Source of the DNA: a virus
Virus record (IMG/VR): IMGVR_UViG_3300022690_001755
Location: 1 to 32,312 of that record
Reading direction: 5' to 3' (one strand)
DNA: 32,312 nt
Shown here: piece by piece, positions 8,459-16,292 of the stretch
How the letters are laid out: each line of letters begins with the position of its first letter
How positions within the stretch are numbered: position 1 is the stretch's first letter
The notes under the pieces: model-generated
The model's input: the letters and a program-made list of their open reading frames with translations, nothing else
The model's database searches: none
Told to the model about the DNA's origin: nothing
Made by a program: the position numbers and the translations under genes

Positions 8459-9243
8459 CGAATCTTTTAATTAGCTATGGGCGTATACCTTGGAACACGA
8501 TTTCAATAACGCCCAGTAGCGCGGTTGATCAAGATAATAACGAATGGAATTTATTGGCGCGAAAGCGGTGGAACACATTTGAGTTTGCGGCGGCGTCAGT
8601 AGCGGAAGATTTGGTTTTTGATTTGGGCGCAAGTACTACCGATTCGGTTGATCATCTAATTGTAGCAAATGCCAGAAACTTAGATGATGATTCGGTAACG
8701 GTAACGCTCGATAGCTCACCAGATGATATTATTTACACTACTCGCATCACGGAAACGTTCGGTACACTAGTGGGGCCGCAAGGGGCGTTTGATAGTGTGC
8801 AACAAATAACAGAAACGGCAGCGTTTAGATTTTGGCGGCTAACTTACGCGGCGGCTAGTACAGTGTTTTCTCATGGGCAAGTGTACTTTGGAACGTTTTT
8901 TGATTTTGATATTGATCCGTCTGACATCGATATACAGCGCGATTTTGGCGGTGAAAATACGTTTCGTACTAGTAGCGGTAATTTTCCTAAACAGCGCTTC
9001 ACATCGCCCAGAATGCGCGTAACAGCCACTTGGAAGGGCATCACAGATGTAAAGGCTGATGAGTTTTTTGATAGGATAGCGCAACACCGTTTTAAAAGAC
9101 CGGTGTTTTTATTTCCGGCGGATGATTCCACAATCTTAGAAGATGTGGAGCTCTTGCACGCGAGGATCACAGAAGTAACGTTTGAAAAGGCATTCCATGA
9201 TTTCTGGATTATTCTAGTAACCTTTGAGGAGTTGATCGGGTGA
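8455..9243 (+). CDS. Distal tail-type protein (copy 1 of a related pair)
   Basis: A 262-residue protein downstream of the tape measure, started by GTG in a GTGA overlap. Its first 150 residues look like a beta-sandwich of galactose-binding or discoidin type (LVFDLGASTTDSVDHLIVANAR, then FRFWRLTYAAAS and QVYFGTFFDFD). The C-terminal part (QRFTSPRMRVTATWKGITDV, RFKRPVFLFPADD, FWIILVTFEELIG) resembles the distal tail domain that joins tube to tip. It shares layout and motifs with the next protein. A distal tail or baseplate role is inferred from position; carbohydrate binding is possible. Confidence 0.6.
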   Translation: MTNLLISYGRIPWNTISITPSSAVDQDNNEWNLLARKRWNTFEFAAASVAEDLVFDLGASTTDSVDHLIVANARNLDDDSVTVTLDSSPDDIIYTTRITETFGTLVGPQGAFDSVQQITETAAFRFWRLTYAAASTVFSHGQVYFGTFFDFDIDPSDIDIQRDFGGENTFRTSSGNFPKQRFTSPRMRVTATWKGITDVKADEFFDRIAQHRFKRPVFLFPADDSTILEDVELLHARITEVTFEKAFHDFWIILVTFEELIG

Positions 9244-10013
9244 GCAGGTTTGTAATTGCGGATAACTCAGCCTTTACAGAGGCGGGTGTATTAGTATCAC
9301 CGGCAGCGGCTAGTGGATTTCCAATAGAAAATATATTTGATGGCCCCAAACAAGAAACGTGGAAAGCGGCAGCGGCCAGCACTCAAAGTGATATTGATTT
9401 GGATTTAGATGAAACCGGTACCACTGGTTTCACTCTTGATCCTGATTATTTAATTATTGGTAGAGCAGATGTTAACCGGGTAAGAGATTCGGCGGCGGTG
9501 AGTATTACTTTATTCGGCGATGATAACCCGGCATTCTCATCACCGGAAAGCGCATCCACTACCTACGATCTAACGGATCTGGATGATCGCTTTAATGAAG
9601 ATTTGTATTTAGAAACTACATTTACTACCGGGTTTCGGTATTGGCGCTTAAGAATTGGCACAACAGATTCGGTGATACACGAAATCTCCCACTGGTATAT
9701 GGGCACGTTTTTTGACTTTGGCAGTGAGCCGGTATTTAGCGCTAGATATAGAACGGGTAGGTCTGCCGGATGGCAAAGAAAAGATAGGCGGGTATTTGAT
9801 CTTGAATGGAAAGGTAGACCCGATACCATAAAGAATAGCTCTGTTGAAAAGCTAGAAAAGAAACGAGACTTTTCCATCATTTGGTTAATCGACAGAGACC
9901 AGTGTATTTTAGAATCCCACACAGTAGCGCACGGATTTATCAGGGGTATTGATTATGAGCTAACAGAGGCGCAACTCTGGGATGTAAATATAGAATTTGA
10001 AGAGATGATTTAA
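9240..10013 (+). CDS. Distal tail-type protein (copy 2 of a related pair)
   Basis: A 257-residue protein with GTG start in a second GTGA overlap. It parallels its upstream neighbour: a beta-sandwich N-terminal half with FRYWRLRIGTTDS and WYMGTFFDFGSEP, then RVFDLEWKGRPDTI and an ending VNIEFEEMI that matches the neighbour's VTFEELIG. The two genes therefore look like an old tandem duplication within the tail tip. One copy may be the true distal tail protein and the other a specialised tip component; the sequence does not say which. Confidence 0.6.
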   Translation: MSRFVIADNSAFTEAGVLVSPAAASGFPIENIFDGPKQETWKAAAASTQSDIDLDLDETGTTGFTLDPDYLIIGRADVNRVRDSAAVSITLFGDDNPAFSSPESASTTYDLTDLDDRFNEDLYLETTFTTGFRYWRLRIGTTDSVIHEISHWYMGTFFDFGSEPVFSARYRTGRSAGWQRKDRRVFDLEWKGRPDTIKNSSVEKLEKKRDFSIIWLIDRDQCILESHTVAHGFIRGIDYELTEAQLWDVNIEFEEMI

Positions 10014-10014
10014 A

Positions 10015-12438
10015 ATGGTTTCACCCATACAGCAAACGTGGCTTACGGCTGAAATCACTCTCAAACAAAAAGACGATCCAAGCGTTACCAAACTATTTAC
10101 TTTTACTCAAAGGGAAGTCACATGGTCAGGCTTTGAGCCAGATTTTACCTTCGATGCTCTGATAGTGGAAGTGGCTGGGCTTGGTGTGCAACTAGATAGC
10201 TTTATCCCTAAAAACACCACAGCCACTATTACCATTGACAACTCACCGGGTAGTATTGGATTCGAAAGGCGCTTTACAGATTTCTTTGAAAAGTTCGCGG
10301 TAATTTTACAGCCGGTAAAAATCAAAGCTTATACAACAGATGTAGTCGGAACATTTTCAGAGCCTACCTCCGTCTTACCTAAAGATTTATGGGAAGGTAC
10401 GATAAAGAATTACACAATAGATTTTAGTACGAACGAAGTATCTTTAGAGATTACAAATAATCCGATACCACAGCGGATAATAACCAAAGAGATAAACGTA
10501 ACTGAATTTCCAGACGCACCGACAAGATCGTTAGGGAAACACTTGCCGGTTATCTTTGGTTTTTATGAATCACTGGCACCGGGTGACGTTGGATTATTAG
10601 TACCGGGTTATCAGATAAACGGTGATGCAACCACACCGGATTTAGCGTATGCAACTAACTTTGATTCTTTTGAGACATCGGGCGCTCTGAATTTAACCAC
10701 AGGTGATATTAGAGTAAGAGATAGAATCGGGCGGTTACGAAAAGTGGATGAGGGCGGCATACTCGCCAGGGTTTCAATTGCCGGTGCAGACCTTCCAGAT
10801 CTATCAGTAGAGCGGGCTTTTCAAATTAACTATGATAATACCGCTAACGGTAAAATCCTTACACACGTAAGTGTAAATTTTGAGGGCTCTAATGTTGCCG
10901 GTGGGCCAGTTGGTTTTTTAGATGGTGAGGTAACAGTAAGAATCTATGAGGGCGCAACAGCATTTACCAACACAGCGCAACCACCAGAATTTCCCGTTGA
11001 TCCAGTAATTGCAAGTGGGGTGAGGGCTAAAAATGATTTTGCGGCACAAATTAGAGCTAACGCACCATTCGGAGTAGAGTTTCCACTTGATAGGCCGGTG
11101 GTACTTAGGGAAGGCATAGATTATTGGTGGTCTATATTTGCCAGTAATGAAACTAATTCCGGTGCGCCATCATCGCAGGGAGAGATGACTCTAGCAATGG
11201 TAATCCCCAGTGATGGTGGCCCAGCGGGATTCCGCCAAAGATTTACAGATGTTGGAATAGCTAAACAGGCACCGGGGCAATGGGTGGGATTATTCGCACC
11301 AACGGAAACAGGAGACGTGAGTTTTTTCGGTGTGGATTTTACTGATTCGCCCACCGGTAATGGGCTTGATGTTGATACGGGATTAAGCCACGCATTTTTT
11401 ACGGCAGCAAATGATTCCGGTGTTTCAACGCAAGATATTAATATAGATAATCTTAGATATTTTATTGAGACGGGCGGCTTAAGGGATAACGGAAACGATT
11501 TAGGTGAAGGGGCGGGCGCACCGATATTTGGAGCAAATAGAATTGCACACTTTTTACACTTCGAGTGGGATCCCGTTGCGGTAACGGCAGTAAATAACAG
11601 GTATGATAAAACTATTTATGATGATACCCATCTTGAATTACTTGGTAGTGTAGCGGCTAATTTTCCAAGAGAGGTGAAAGGGTATACAACCGGGCGCACG
11701 ACGGCACAAAATGCTTTAAACGAGGTGTTTAGAAATCAAGCGGCAAGGCTTGTAAAACTTAGCGGCTTTGAGCCTAACGTTGGTACGTATGGATGGGGAA
11801 CCGAAAGAACAGATTTCGCATTATTAGATGACGATGATTTACTGTCTGTAGAGTTTATATCTAACGGCATTGATACAATAATTAACAATACCAAAATATC
11901 TTTTGCCCGCGAAACTGGTGCTACCAGAACAGAAGATGTAACGGGCCAAGATGGTGAGCGCACATATCTAAAGCTTTTACAAGCGGGTCATTCAGATGGC
12001 GCGTTTGGGGAAGCGATTAGCGGAAACTCTGAGGAGCTTTTTGGTGATAGGCCGTTAGGTGAAACCAAGTTTAATTTTTTAGAAGAAACCGAATCCGCTG
12101 AGAACGTAGCAAAGTTTTATTTGATTACTCACGATGTGCCCCACGAGTTTATTCGGATACAATTACCCTACGATAAATTCAGAGATTTAGAGGCACTAGA
12201 TACCCTAACGTTGCGCTTACCACAATTGCCCAGTTTTCTGGGGAGTTCCTCAGACCCGTTACCCGCAATTTTTAGCGGTGATGCCGAGAATGCGGAGTTT
12301 GTTCAGAGTGAGTATTTAGTAAGAGCATCATCAAAGAGGGTACAGATAAACAGCATAAATTATAACTTTCCTAGGGGCGATGTGCCAACAATGAGTTTAC
12401 TTTGTAGACTTTTAATCCACGATAGTGATCCAACGTAA
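10015..12438 (+). CDS. Large tail hub/baseplate protein
   Basis: An 807-residue protein following the distal-tail pair, in the place of a central tail hub or tail-associated protein. The N-terminal part has strand-rich segments (AEITLKQKDDPSVTKLFTF, TTATITIDNSPGSIGFERRF). Near residue 170 it has SLGKHLPVIFGFYE, a segment seen in phage tail hub proteins. A large central region (about residues 200-500) is beta-rich and could be an inserted sandwich domain with a role in host contact. The C-terminus (FRDLEALDTLTLRLPQLP, RASSKRVQINSINYNF) resembles hub domains. No cleavage or enzyme motif was identified. It ends in TAATG with the next gene. Confidence 0.6.
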   Translation: MVSPIQQTWLTAEITLKQKDDPSVTKLFTFTQREVTWSGFEPDFTFDALIVEVAGLGVQLDSFIPKNTTATITIDNSPGSIGFERRFTDFFEKFAVILQPVKIKAYTTDVVGTFSEPTSVLPKDLWEGTIKNYTIDFSTNEVSLEITNNPIPQRIITKEINVTEFPDAPTRSLGKHLPVIFGFYESLAPGDVGLLVPGYQINGDATTPDLAYATNFDSFETSGALNLTTGDIRVRDRIGRLRKVDEGGILARVSIAGADLPDLSVERAFQINYDNTANGKILTHVSVNFEGSNVAGGPVGFLDGEVTVRIYEGATAFTNTAQPPEFPVDPVIASGVRAKNDFAAQIRANAPFGVEFPLDRPVVLREGIDYWWSIFASNETNSGAPSSQGEMTLAMVIPSDGGPAGFRQRFTDVGIAKQAPGQWVGLFAPTETGDVSFFGVDFTDSPTGNGLDVDTGLSHAFFTAANDSGVSTQDINIDNLRYFIETGGLRDNGNDLGEGAGAPIFGANRIAHFLHFEWDPVAVTAVNNRYDKTIYDDTHLELLGSVAANFPREVKGYTTGRTTAQNALNEVFRNQAARLVKLSGFEPNVGTYGWGTERTDFALLDDDDLLSVEFISNGIDTIINNTKISFARETGATRTEDVTGQDGERTYLKLLQAGHSDGAFGEAISGNSEELFGDRPLGETKFNFLEETESAENVAKFYLITHDVPHEFIRIQLPYDKFRDLEALDTLTLRLPQLPSFLGSSSDPLPAIFSGDAENAEFVQSEYLVRASSKRVQINSINYNFPRGDVPTMSLLCRLLIHDSDPT

Positions 12439-12911
12439 TGGCAACATATAACGCAAATATTATTAGAACAGCCAAGCCCGATACCGAAGATATCGCCACG
12501 GAACTAGAAGACATAACGACGGAACACGATTTTAATTTCGGTTCTAGTTTAATTTCAGAAACGAGCGCTTCTTTTGTTTCGTTTAGAACGAAAACTCTTA
12601 CCGGGATTTCCACAGATGATCTGATCATCGCAGAGTTAGAGATGTGTTGGAGCCATGACGCGGCAGGGCTTGGAAGAATAGCTACTCAAATTAGAATCGG
12701 TACATCTACCAGTGGCACTATGTTTGATATCACCCGAGTATCAAACGTGGCGGGCACCGAAGATGCATTAGCAATTGGTCACCATGCTACCGATTTAACC
12801 GGCTCAATTGATGTCGATTTCGAGTGGCGGCGAGATGGTGGCGGTACTACTGTTTTTAGCAGTAAAAGGTTAATGAGAATTTATGTCGTTAAATCAGGCG
12901 GGCTTCTATAG
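12438..12911 (+). CDS. Tail-tip accessory protein, module B
   Basis: A 157-residue beta-rich protein starting with ATG in TAATG. Residues 50-157 (RTKTLTGISTDDLIIAELEM, DVDFEWRRDG, KRLMRIYVVKSGG) form a sandwich-like module also seen as the C-terminal half of the next protein. No family name was recognised. Tight coupling to the hub gene implies a virion or tail-tip protein. Confidence 0.55.
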   Translation: MATYNANIIRTAKPDTEDIATELEDITTEHDFNFGSSLISETSASFVSFRTKTLTGISTDDLIIAELEMCWSHDAAGLGRIATQIRIGTSTSGTMFDITRVSNVAGTEDALAIGHHATDLTGSIDVDFEWRRDGGGTTVFSSKRLMRIYVVKSGGLL

Positions 12912-13609
12912 TGGCCAGTCAGTCGATAACTTTGTTTCATAGCTTACCCACGGTTATTAATCATACTGAGTTAATTGCAGAAATTGAAGCGGCTACGTCT
13001 CTTGATTGGTCAGCGGATGGTTTCGTCTTGTGGATTGATTACCAAGCTAGTAACCCGGTGGCGGCCAGGTCAATTCGGATACAAGCCGATGACACTAAAA
13101 CAGCGGCCATTAAAACCGCCGTGGAAGCACATGCCCCTAGTGAGGCGGATTACAGCGATGTCGAAGGCATAGCGCTTACCGGTTCTGTATTGCCGCACAT
13201 TATCAGGCGTGTTGATTTCGAGTTGCCCACAGATCCGAAAGAAGTATCAAACGGGTCGCTAATAAACACCACATCGGGATCGATGGTAGCGGCGATAAGC
13301 ACCACCAAGAAAGTAAAAACAGATGACCTACTTTACGCCACGGGCACCATACAAATATCTTCAGATGCTTCAGATGGTACGGTAGATACCCAGATGTTTA
13401 TTGACGGGGTGGGCGGTGAAAAGGCTATCTTTAAAGAACCGGGCGCACCGAATACAAACGGGAATGCTATTACGCTTTCTCCCAAGCATTTTCTAAGCGG
13501 GGTAAGTGGTACGGTTACAATAGAAATCAAATGGAGTGTGGAGGTGCCGGAAACAGCGTATAGCGCATCTAGAAGAATCAATATTTTTAAAACTAAAGTA
13601 GGGGCGTAA
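12911..13609 (+). CDS. Tail-tip accessory protein, modules A+B
   Basis: A 232-residue protein with a GTG start overlapping the previous TAG by one base. The N-terminal half (module A: ELIAEIEAATSLDWSADGF, then IRIQADDTKTAAIKTAVEAH) matches the start of the next protein. The C-terminal half (module B: TTKKVKTDDLLYATGTIQI, then VTIEIKWSVE and RRINIFKTKVG) matches the preceding protein. It therefore links the two neighbours as a two-domain form. The role in the tail tip is inferred from position only. Confidence 0.55.
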   Translation: MASQSITLFHSLPTVINHTELIAEIEAATSLDWSADGFVLWIDYQASNPVAARSIRIQADDTKTAAIKTAVEAHAPSEADYSDVEGIALTGSVLPHIIRRVDFELPTDPKEVSNGSLINTTSGSMVAAISTTKKVKTDDLLYATGTIQISSDASDGTVDTQMFIDGVGGEKAIFKEPGAPNTNGNAITLSPKHFLSGVSGTVTIEIKWSVEVPETAYSASRRINIFKTKVGA

Positions 13610-13947
13610 TGGGAAGAAGAGTACTAACCACAAACTTACCGACGAAAATTAACATGAGAGATGCCATTTCTGAAATTGAAGCGGCCACGTCTTTGGTTTT
13701 TTCTAATGATGATTTTTCGTTAAGTGTAAAATTTCAAATGGATAATGTAACGGCGGCAGAAATATTAATTGTGGCACCAAACGCAGATTTAAATTCTATT
13801 CAAACTGCAATAGAAGCCCACTCACCCACAAAAAGTGATAGTGAGGAACAGACAGATAGAGACACTGAACGGCAGTCATTTGATATTGATAGAATCATAG
13901 TAATTTTAAAGGATTTTGAAACAAGGATTACGGCTTTAGGCGGGTAA
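13609..13947 (+). CDS. Tail-tip accessory protein, module A with coiled-coil end
   Basis: A 112-residue protein with ATG in TAATG. Module A (DAISEIEAATSLVFSNDDF, LNSIQTAIEAHSPTKSD) matches the previous protein. The C-terminus is charged and helical (DRDTERQSFDIDRIIVIL). The DNA around the EIEAATS motif is nearly identical to that of the upstream copy (12980-13000 against 13672-13692), which suggests a fairly recent exchange or strong constraint. Confidence 0.55.
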   Translation: MGRRVLTTNLPTKINMRDAISEIEAATSLVFSNDDFSLSVKFQMDNVTAAEILIVAPNADLNSIQTAIEAHSPTKSDSEEQTDRDTERQSFDIDRIIVILKDFETRITALGG

Positions 13948-13950
13948 GCG

Positions 13951-14175
13951 GTGGAAAAAAACGGTTCATTAATAAAATTTATAGGTTCTATTTTGGGGTT
14001 ACTTGCCGTGATGCTGGCAGTGCTGCAGATTAATATCAGGCTAAATGGCCTAGAAACACAGCTTGATAATCATAACGAAAAGCCGTCTCATGCGACTGCT
14101 ACGTTACATTTTACAATTTTGGATCGCTTGGTTCAGGATCATGAAAAAAGACTTAGGAGCTTAGAAAGAAAGTGA
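13951..14175 (+). CDS. Small membrane protein with coiled coil, lysis cassette
   Basis: A 74-residue protein with GTG start. Residues 8-28 (KFIGSILGLLAVMLAVLQINI) form one membrane segment. The rest is a probable coiled coil (LNGLETQLDNH, ILDRLVQDHEKRLRSLERK). It starts a run of small membrane genes before the DUF5675-like gene, so a holin-like or holin-regulating role is plausible. A spanin role is also possible but less needed given the u-spanin candidate at 15291. It overlaps the next tiny gene by GTGA. Confidence 0.55.
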   Translation: MEKNGSLIKFIGSILGLLAVMLAVLQINIRLNGLETQLDNHNEKPSHATATLHFTILDRLVQDHEKRLRSLERK

Positions 14176-14243
14176 TTGAACTAGTATTAATTACCATTGG
14201 GATATTAAGCGTTTTAGTTTTTGGCCTAGAGGTTTTTTACTAG
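14172..14243 (+). CDS. 23-residue membrane microprotein
   Basis: A tiny ORF, GTG 14172 to TAG 14241-14243, encoding MIELVLITIGILSVLVFGL plus EVFY, an almost purely hydrophobic peptide that would form one membrane helix. It fits the gap between its neighbours exactly. It starts in a GTGA overlap with the upstream stop, and its TAG shares a base with the GTG of the DUF5675-like gene. That double coupling, together with the composition, makes chance unlikely. A small holin or holin-modulating peptide is the natural guess. It was missed by length cut-offs and no family was recognised. Confidence 0.55.
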   Translation: MIELVLITIGILSVLVFGLEVFY

Positions 14244-14659
14244 TGGTTAAACTTGTGCGACTCACAGAGATCGCAGAATCCACTTTCGGCGTTTTGCTCG
14301 TTATGGGTATGCCGATGTTCTCTACTATGGAGCTTTCTTATAACAATAATTTACCCAATATTTCTTGTATACCCCCCGGTAAATATCTTGCTTTTAAAAC
14401 CTTAGATCGTACCACTAGCGGAGGTATGAAAATCCCGGTAACCTATGAGGTGCGGGGTGTACTAAACCGAAGTGGAATTTTATTTCATGTGGGAAACACA
14501 AGGCGGGATACTCAGGGGTGTGTTTTACTTGGTACTAGTTACGGCTGGATTGATGGTGCTCCAGCGGTGAAGAGTTCAAGAGAAGCATTTGCAAGATTCT
14601 TAACAAAATTACGAACACATAACGATTTTACTTTCGAGGTAGTAAACGCATGGTCTTAG
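14243..14659 (+). CDS. DUF5675-like protein, possible peptidoglycan enzyme
   Basis: A 138-residue protein started by GTG that overlaps the previous stop by one base. It has the signature of the phage DUF5675 family: MFSTMELSYNNN, then CIPPGKYLAFKTLDR, and FHVGNTRRDTQGCVLLG near residues 80-96. The His, Asn, Asp and Gly-Cys pattern recalls the catalytic segment of L,D-transpeptidase-type folds, but a catalytic role is not established here. Its place in the lysis cassette suggests cell-wall action. Confidence 0.65.
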   Translation: MVKLVRLTEIAESTFGVLLVMGMPMFSTMELSYNNNLPNISCIPPGKYLAFKTLDRTTSGGMKIPVTYEVRGVLNRSGILFHVGNTRRDTQGCVLLGTSYGWIDGAPAVKSSREAFARFLTKLRTHNDFTFEVVNAWS

Positions 14660-14796
14660 GTTATAATCAAAGGTGGTGGGAACGTGAGCTCCGGTTTAAC
14701 GTGGCGCTTTTTGCTTTGGCACTTTTTAAGATTGGTACTTACCCTCTGCATCTTGTCGGCAAACTTTACAAACATATTACCCGTGAAAAAACGTAG
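14650..14796 (+). CDS. 48-residue membrane protein overlapping two genes
   Basis: ATG 14650 has GAGGT (14636-14640) 9 bases upstream. The peptide begins MVLGYNQRWWERELRF, continues with a hydrophobic span (NVALFALALFKIGTYPLHL) and ends in a basic tail (KLYKHITREKT). It overlaps the previous gene by 10 bases and the next by 14. A single-span membrane protein with a charged N-terminus fits a holin/antiholin-like role in this cassette. An alternative frame over the same bases (GTG 14684, also hydrophobic) cannot be fully excluded. Confidence 0.5.
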   Translation: MVLGYNQRWWERELRFNVALFALALFKIGTYPLHLVGKLYKHITREKT

Positions 14797-15637
14797 GGGT
14801 ATTGCAACATTCGCGCTAATGCATAAGCGCTATCCATACAAAAGAGCGATCAAAGCTTTAGTCGGAATTAATCAACCGGTGATAGCGGTTCTATACGGCA
14901 CGTTTGGAAAAGATGAAAACGGCTTAGAGGCCTTTCTAAATGAGTATCCGAATCTTACCGTCATTTTTCATATCGCAAATGGTTCTGGTAGAAGAAAGCG
15001 GGATCGAAATACGGGTAGGCCGTTACTGTTTCGCGGTGAGCTCTGGAAACGGTTGCACGTTGATAGATTAAATTTCTTACTTGGAAAGCGTAAGTGGCGG
15101 GTGATTAGACCTTACCGTAAGCGCATTAAAAAGATTTTAGCGCTCATAGATAAGTACGGCGATGATGGGCACAAGTTTATTTTATCAATAGGTTTAGAGG
15201 ATAATTACACGGCTAAGGCGGTGGGCGTTTTGTTAGATGTTGCTCGTGAGGAATGGCCACATAAAATATCCCGCAATCCGGTTCGTATTAATGAAACAAA
15301 TTTACACTTTGGGCATTCTAAGCTTGATTTTGTGGAGTTGCACTCCTCAAGACCAATACTACGAAGCCAGAATAGTATCTGGTCAAACGACGGTGCGAGC
15401 ATTTCATTCACTGAGCAACGATCTTTTAACAATAGAATATCGAGTACCGAAATGTCTACTACCCTCAGAGGAATACGAAACGATCACGGGATCGTATACT
15501 TGTGGGATGCTGAATCGCAAGGATTATTGGGATCTGGTAGTGGGGATCGTAAAACTCCCATTCCTTATCGTCGCACCTTTGATTTCACTACTAGAATGAT
15601 AAGCGGGTATAACAGATTATTAAAAAATTCGCAGTAA
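14783..15637 (+). CDS. Putative hydrolase-like protein of the lysis cassette
   Basis: A 284-residue protein read from GTG 14783, which overlaps the 48-residue gene by 14 bases. An in-frame GTG at 14684 with an AGGTGG-like site is possible but would add a hydrophobic stretch that overlaps the 48-residue gene. It shows FHIANGSGRRKRDRNTGRPL, ILSIGLEDNYTAKAVGVLLD, then SRNPV and YLWDAESQGLLG. The alternation of strands and helices, with Glu or Asp at strand ends, resembles a TIM-barrel glycoside-hydrolase-like fold. A cell-wall hydrolase (endolysin) role is possible; no catalytic pair is proven. A second gene is embedded at 15291-15599 in the +1 frame. Confidence 0.5.
   Translation: MKKRRGIATFALMHKRYPYKRAIKALVGINQPVIAVLYGTFGKDENGLEAFLNEYPNLTVIFHIANGSGRRKRDRNTGRPLLFRGELWKRLHVDRLNFLLGKRKWRVIRPYRKRIKKILALIDKYGDDGHKFILSIGLEDNYTAKAVGVLLDVAREEWPHKISRNPVRINETNLHFGHSKLDFVELHSSRPILRSQNSIWSNDGASISFTEQRSFNNRISSTEMSTTLRGIRNDHGIVYLWDAESQGLLGSGSGDRKTPIPYRRTFDFTTRMISGYNRLLKNSQ
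15291..15599 (+). CDS. Candidate u-spanin lipoprotein, embedded in another gene
   Basis: A 102-residue ORF lies wholly inside the hydrolase-like gene in the +1 frame. Residues 1-17 are a lipoprotein signal: Lys2, the hydrophobic TLGILSLIL, and lipobox LWSC with Cys17. Thr follows the Cys, so outer-membrane sorting is expected. The middle is strand-rich (YEARIVSGQTTVRAFHS) with two more Cys. Residues of about 79-101 (DLVVGIVKLPFLIVAPLISL) form a C-terminal membrane helix. Lipid anchor plus C-terminal inner-membrane span is the layout of unimolecular spanins such as T1 gp11, which fuse inner and outer membranes at lysis. No strong ribosome site was seen before the ATG, which is the main weakness. 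Confidence 0.6.
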   Translation: MKQIYTLGILSLILWSCTPQDQYYEARIVSGQTTVRAFHSLSNDLLTIEYRVPKCLLPSEEYETITGSYTCGMLNRKDYWDLVVGIVKLPFLIVAPLISLLE

Positions 15638-15657
15638 ATTTTTAGAGAGGATTTAAA

Positions 15658-15822
15658 ATGAAATATTTTCTTGATAGACTGAGGGAGCGAAGTACTTGGG
15701 AAGGGCTTGTTGCCCTAGCAATGGGATTGGGCTTAACACTTTCACCGGAGTTATCATCGGCAATTGTAGCGCTTGGCGTTTCTCTTGTTGGCGTACTTCG
15801 AGTATTAACAAAGGATAAGTAA
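15658..15822 (+). CDS. Holin-like small membrane protein
   Basis: A 54-residue protein with a good ribosome site (AGAGGA about 9 bases before the ATG). It has a basic N-terminus (MKYFLDRLRERSTW), two hydrophobic helices (GLVALAMGLGLTL and AIVALGVSLVGVLRVL) split by SPELSS, and a Lys-rich end. This two-span layout fits a small class II type holin. It sits just downstream of the hydrolase-like/spanin genes. It is too short for many gene callers. Confidence 0.6.
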   Translation: MKYFLDRLRERSTWEGLVALAMGLGLTLSPELSSAIVALGVSLVGVLRVLTKDK

Positions 15823-15823
15823 C

Positions 15824-16291
15824 ATGGGCGAAAGAAAGTTTTCAGATATATTTGAGGCCACGGTAACTAATACCATCGGCACCTATTCACCGGGGTTCTT
15901 AATTGGTGAGCTAATGACTCTTACCGATGTTGATTCAATGAAAAGCATCTCCGGTGTGTTTACAAATATTACGGTGGGTGATTTGGATCAAGAGGCGGTA
16001 GATTTAGACCTTGTGATCTTTACTGCCGATCCGGTTAATACCACATTCACTGATTTTTTAGCACTTGATATCGATGAGGCAGATATCGATAAAATAGCTG
16101 GTAACATGGAAGTAAGAACAGATTTTAGTTACGCGGGCGGTGCCAGGGGTACTAGTGAGGGCAAGAATCAAAATATTGTAGTGCGAGTGCGCGCGGGGAT
16201 AAACGTTTTTGCCGCGTGTGTGTCGCGCGGAGCTCCGACATATACCCGTACAGATGCGCTAAACTTTAGATTTGGCTTTCTAGAGGATTAA
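15824..16291 (+). CDS. Beta-rich virion or host-contact protein
   Basis: A 155-residue protein starting one base after the holin-like gene. It is acidic and strand-rich (FEATVTNTIGTYSPGF, SGVFTNITVGDLDQEAVDLD, NIVVRVRAGINVFAACVSRG). It resembles small virion-associated or tail-fibre accessory proteins but no family was recognised. It is followed by two LamG-like proteins, so the three may form a host-contact set. Confidence 0.45.
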   Translation: MGERKFSDIFEATVTNTIGTYSPGFLIGELMTLTDVDSMKSISGVFTNITVGDLDQEAVDLDLVIFTADPVNTTFTDFLALDIDEADIDKIAGNMEVRTDFSYAGGARGTSEGKNQNIVVRVRAGINVFAACVSRGAPTYTRTDALNFRFGFLED

Positions 16292-16292
16292 T

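Noticed and set aside
14684-14750. Rz1-type lipoprotein in the frame of GTG 14684
   Set aside because: The only Cys is in LTLC, where Leu before Cys does not fit a lipobox.
14684-15637. Longer version of the hydrolase-like gene from GTG 14684
   Set aside because: The extension overlaps the 48-residue gene that has a better ribosome site; GTG 14783 preferred, but not excluded.
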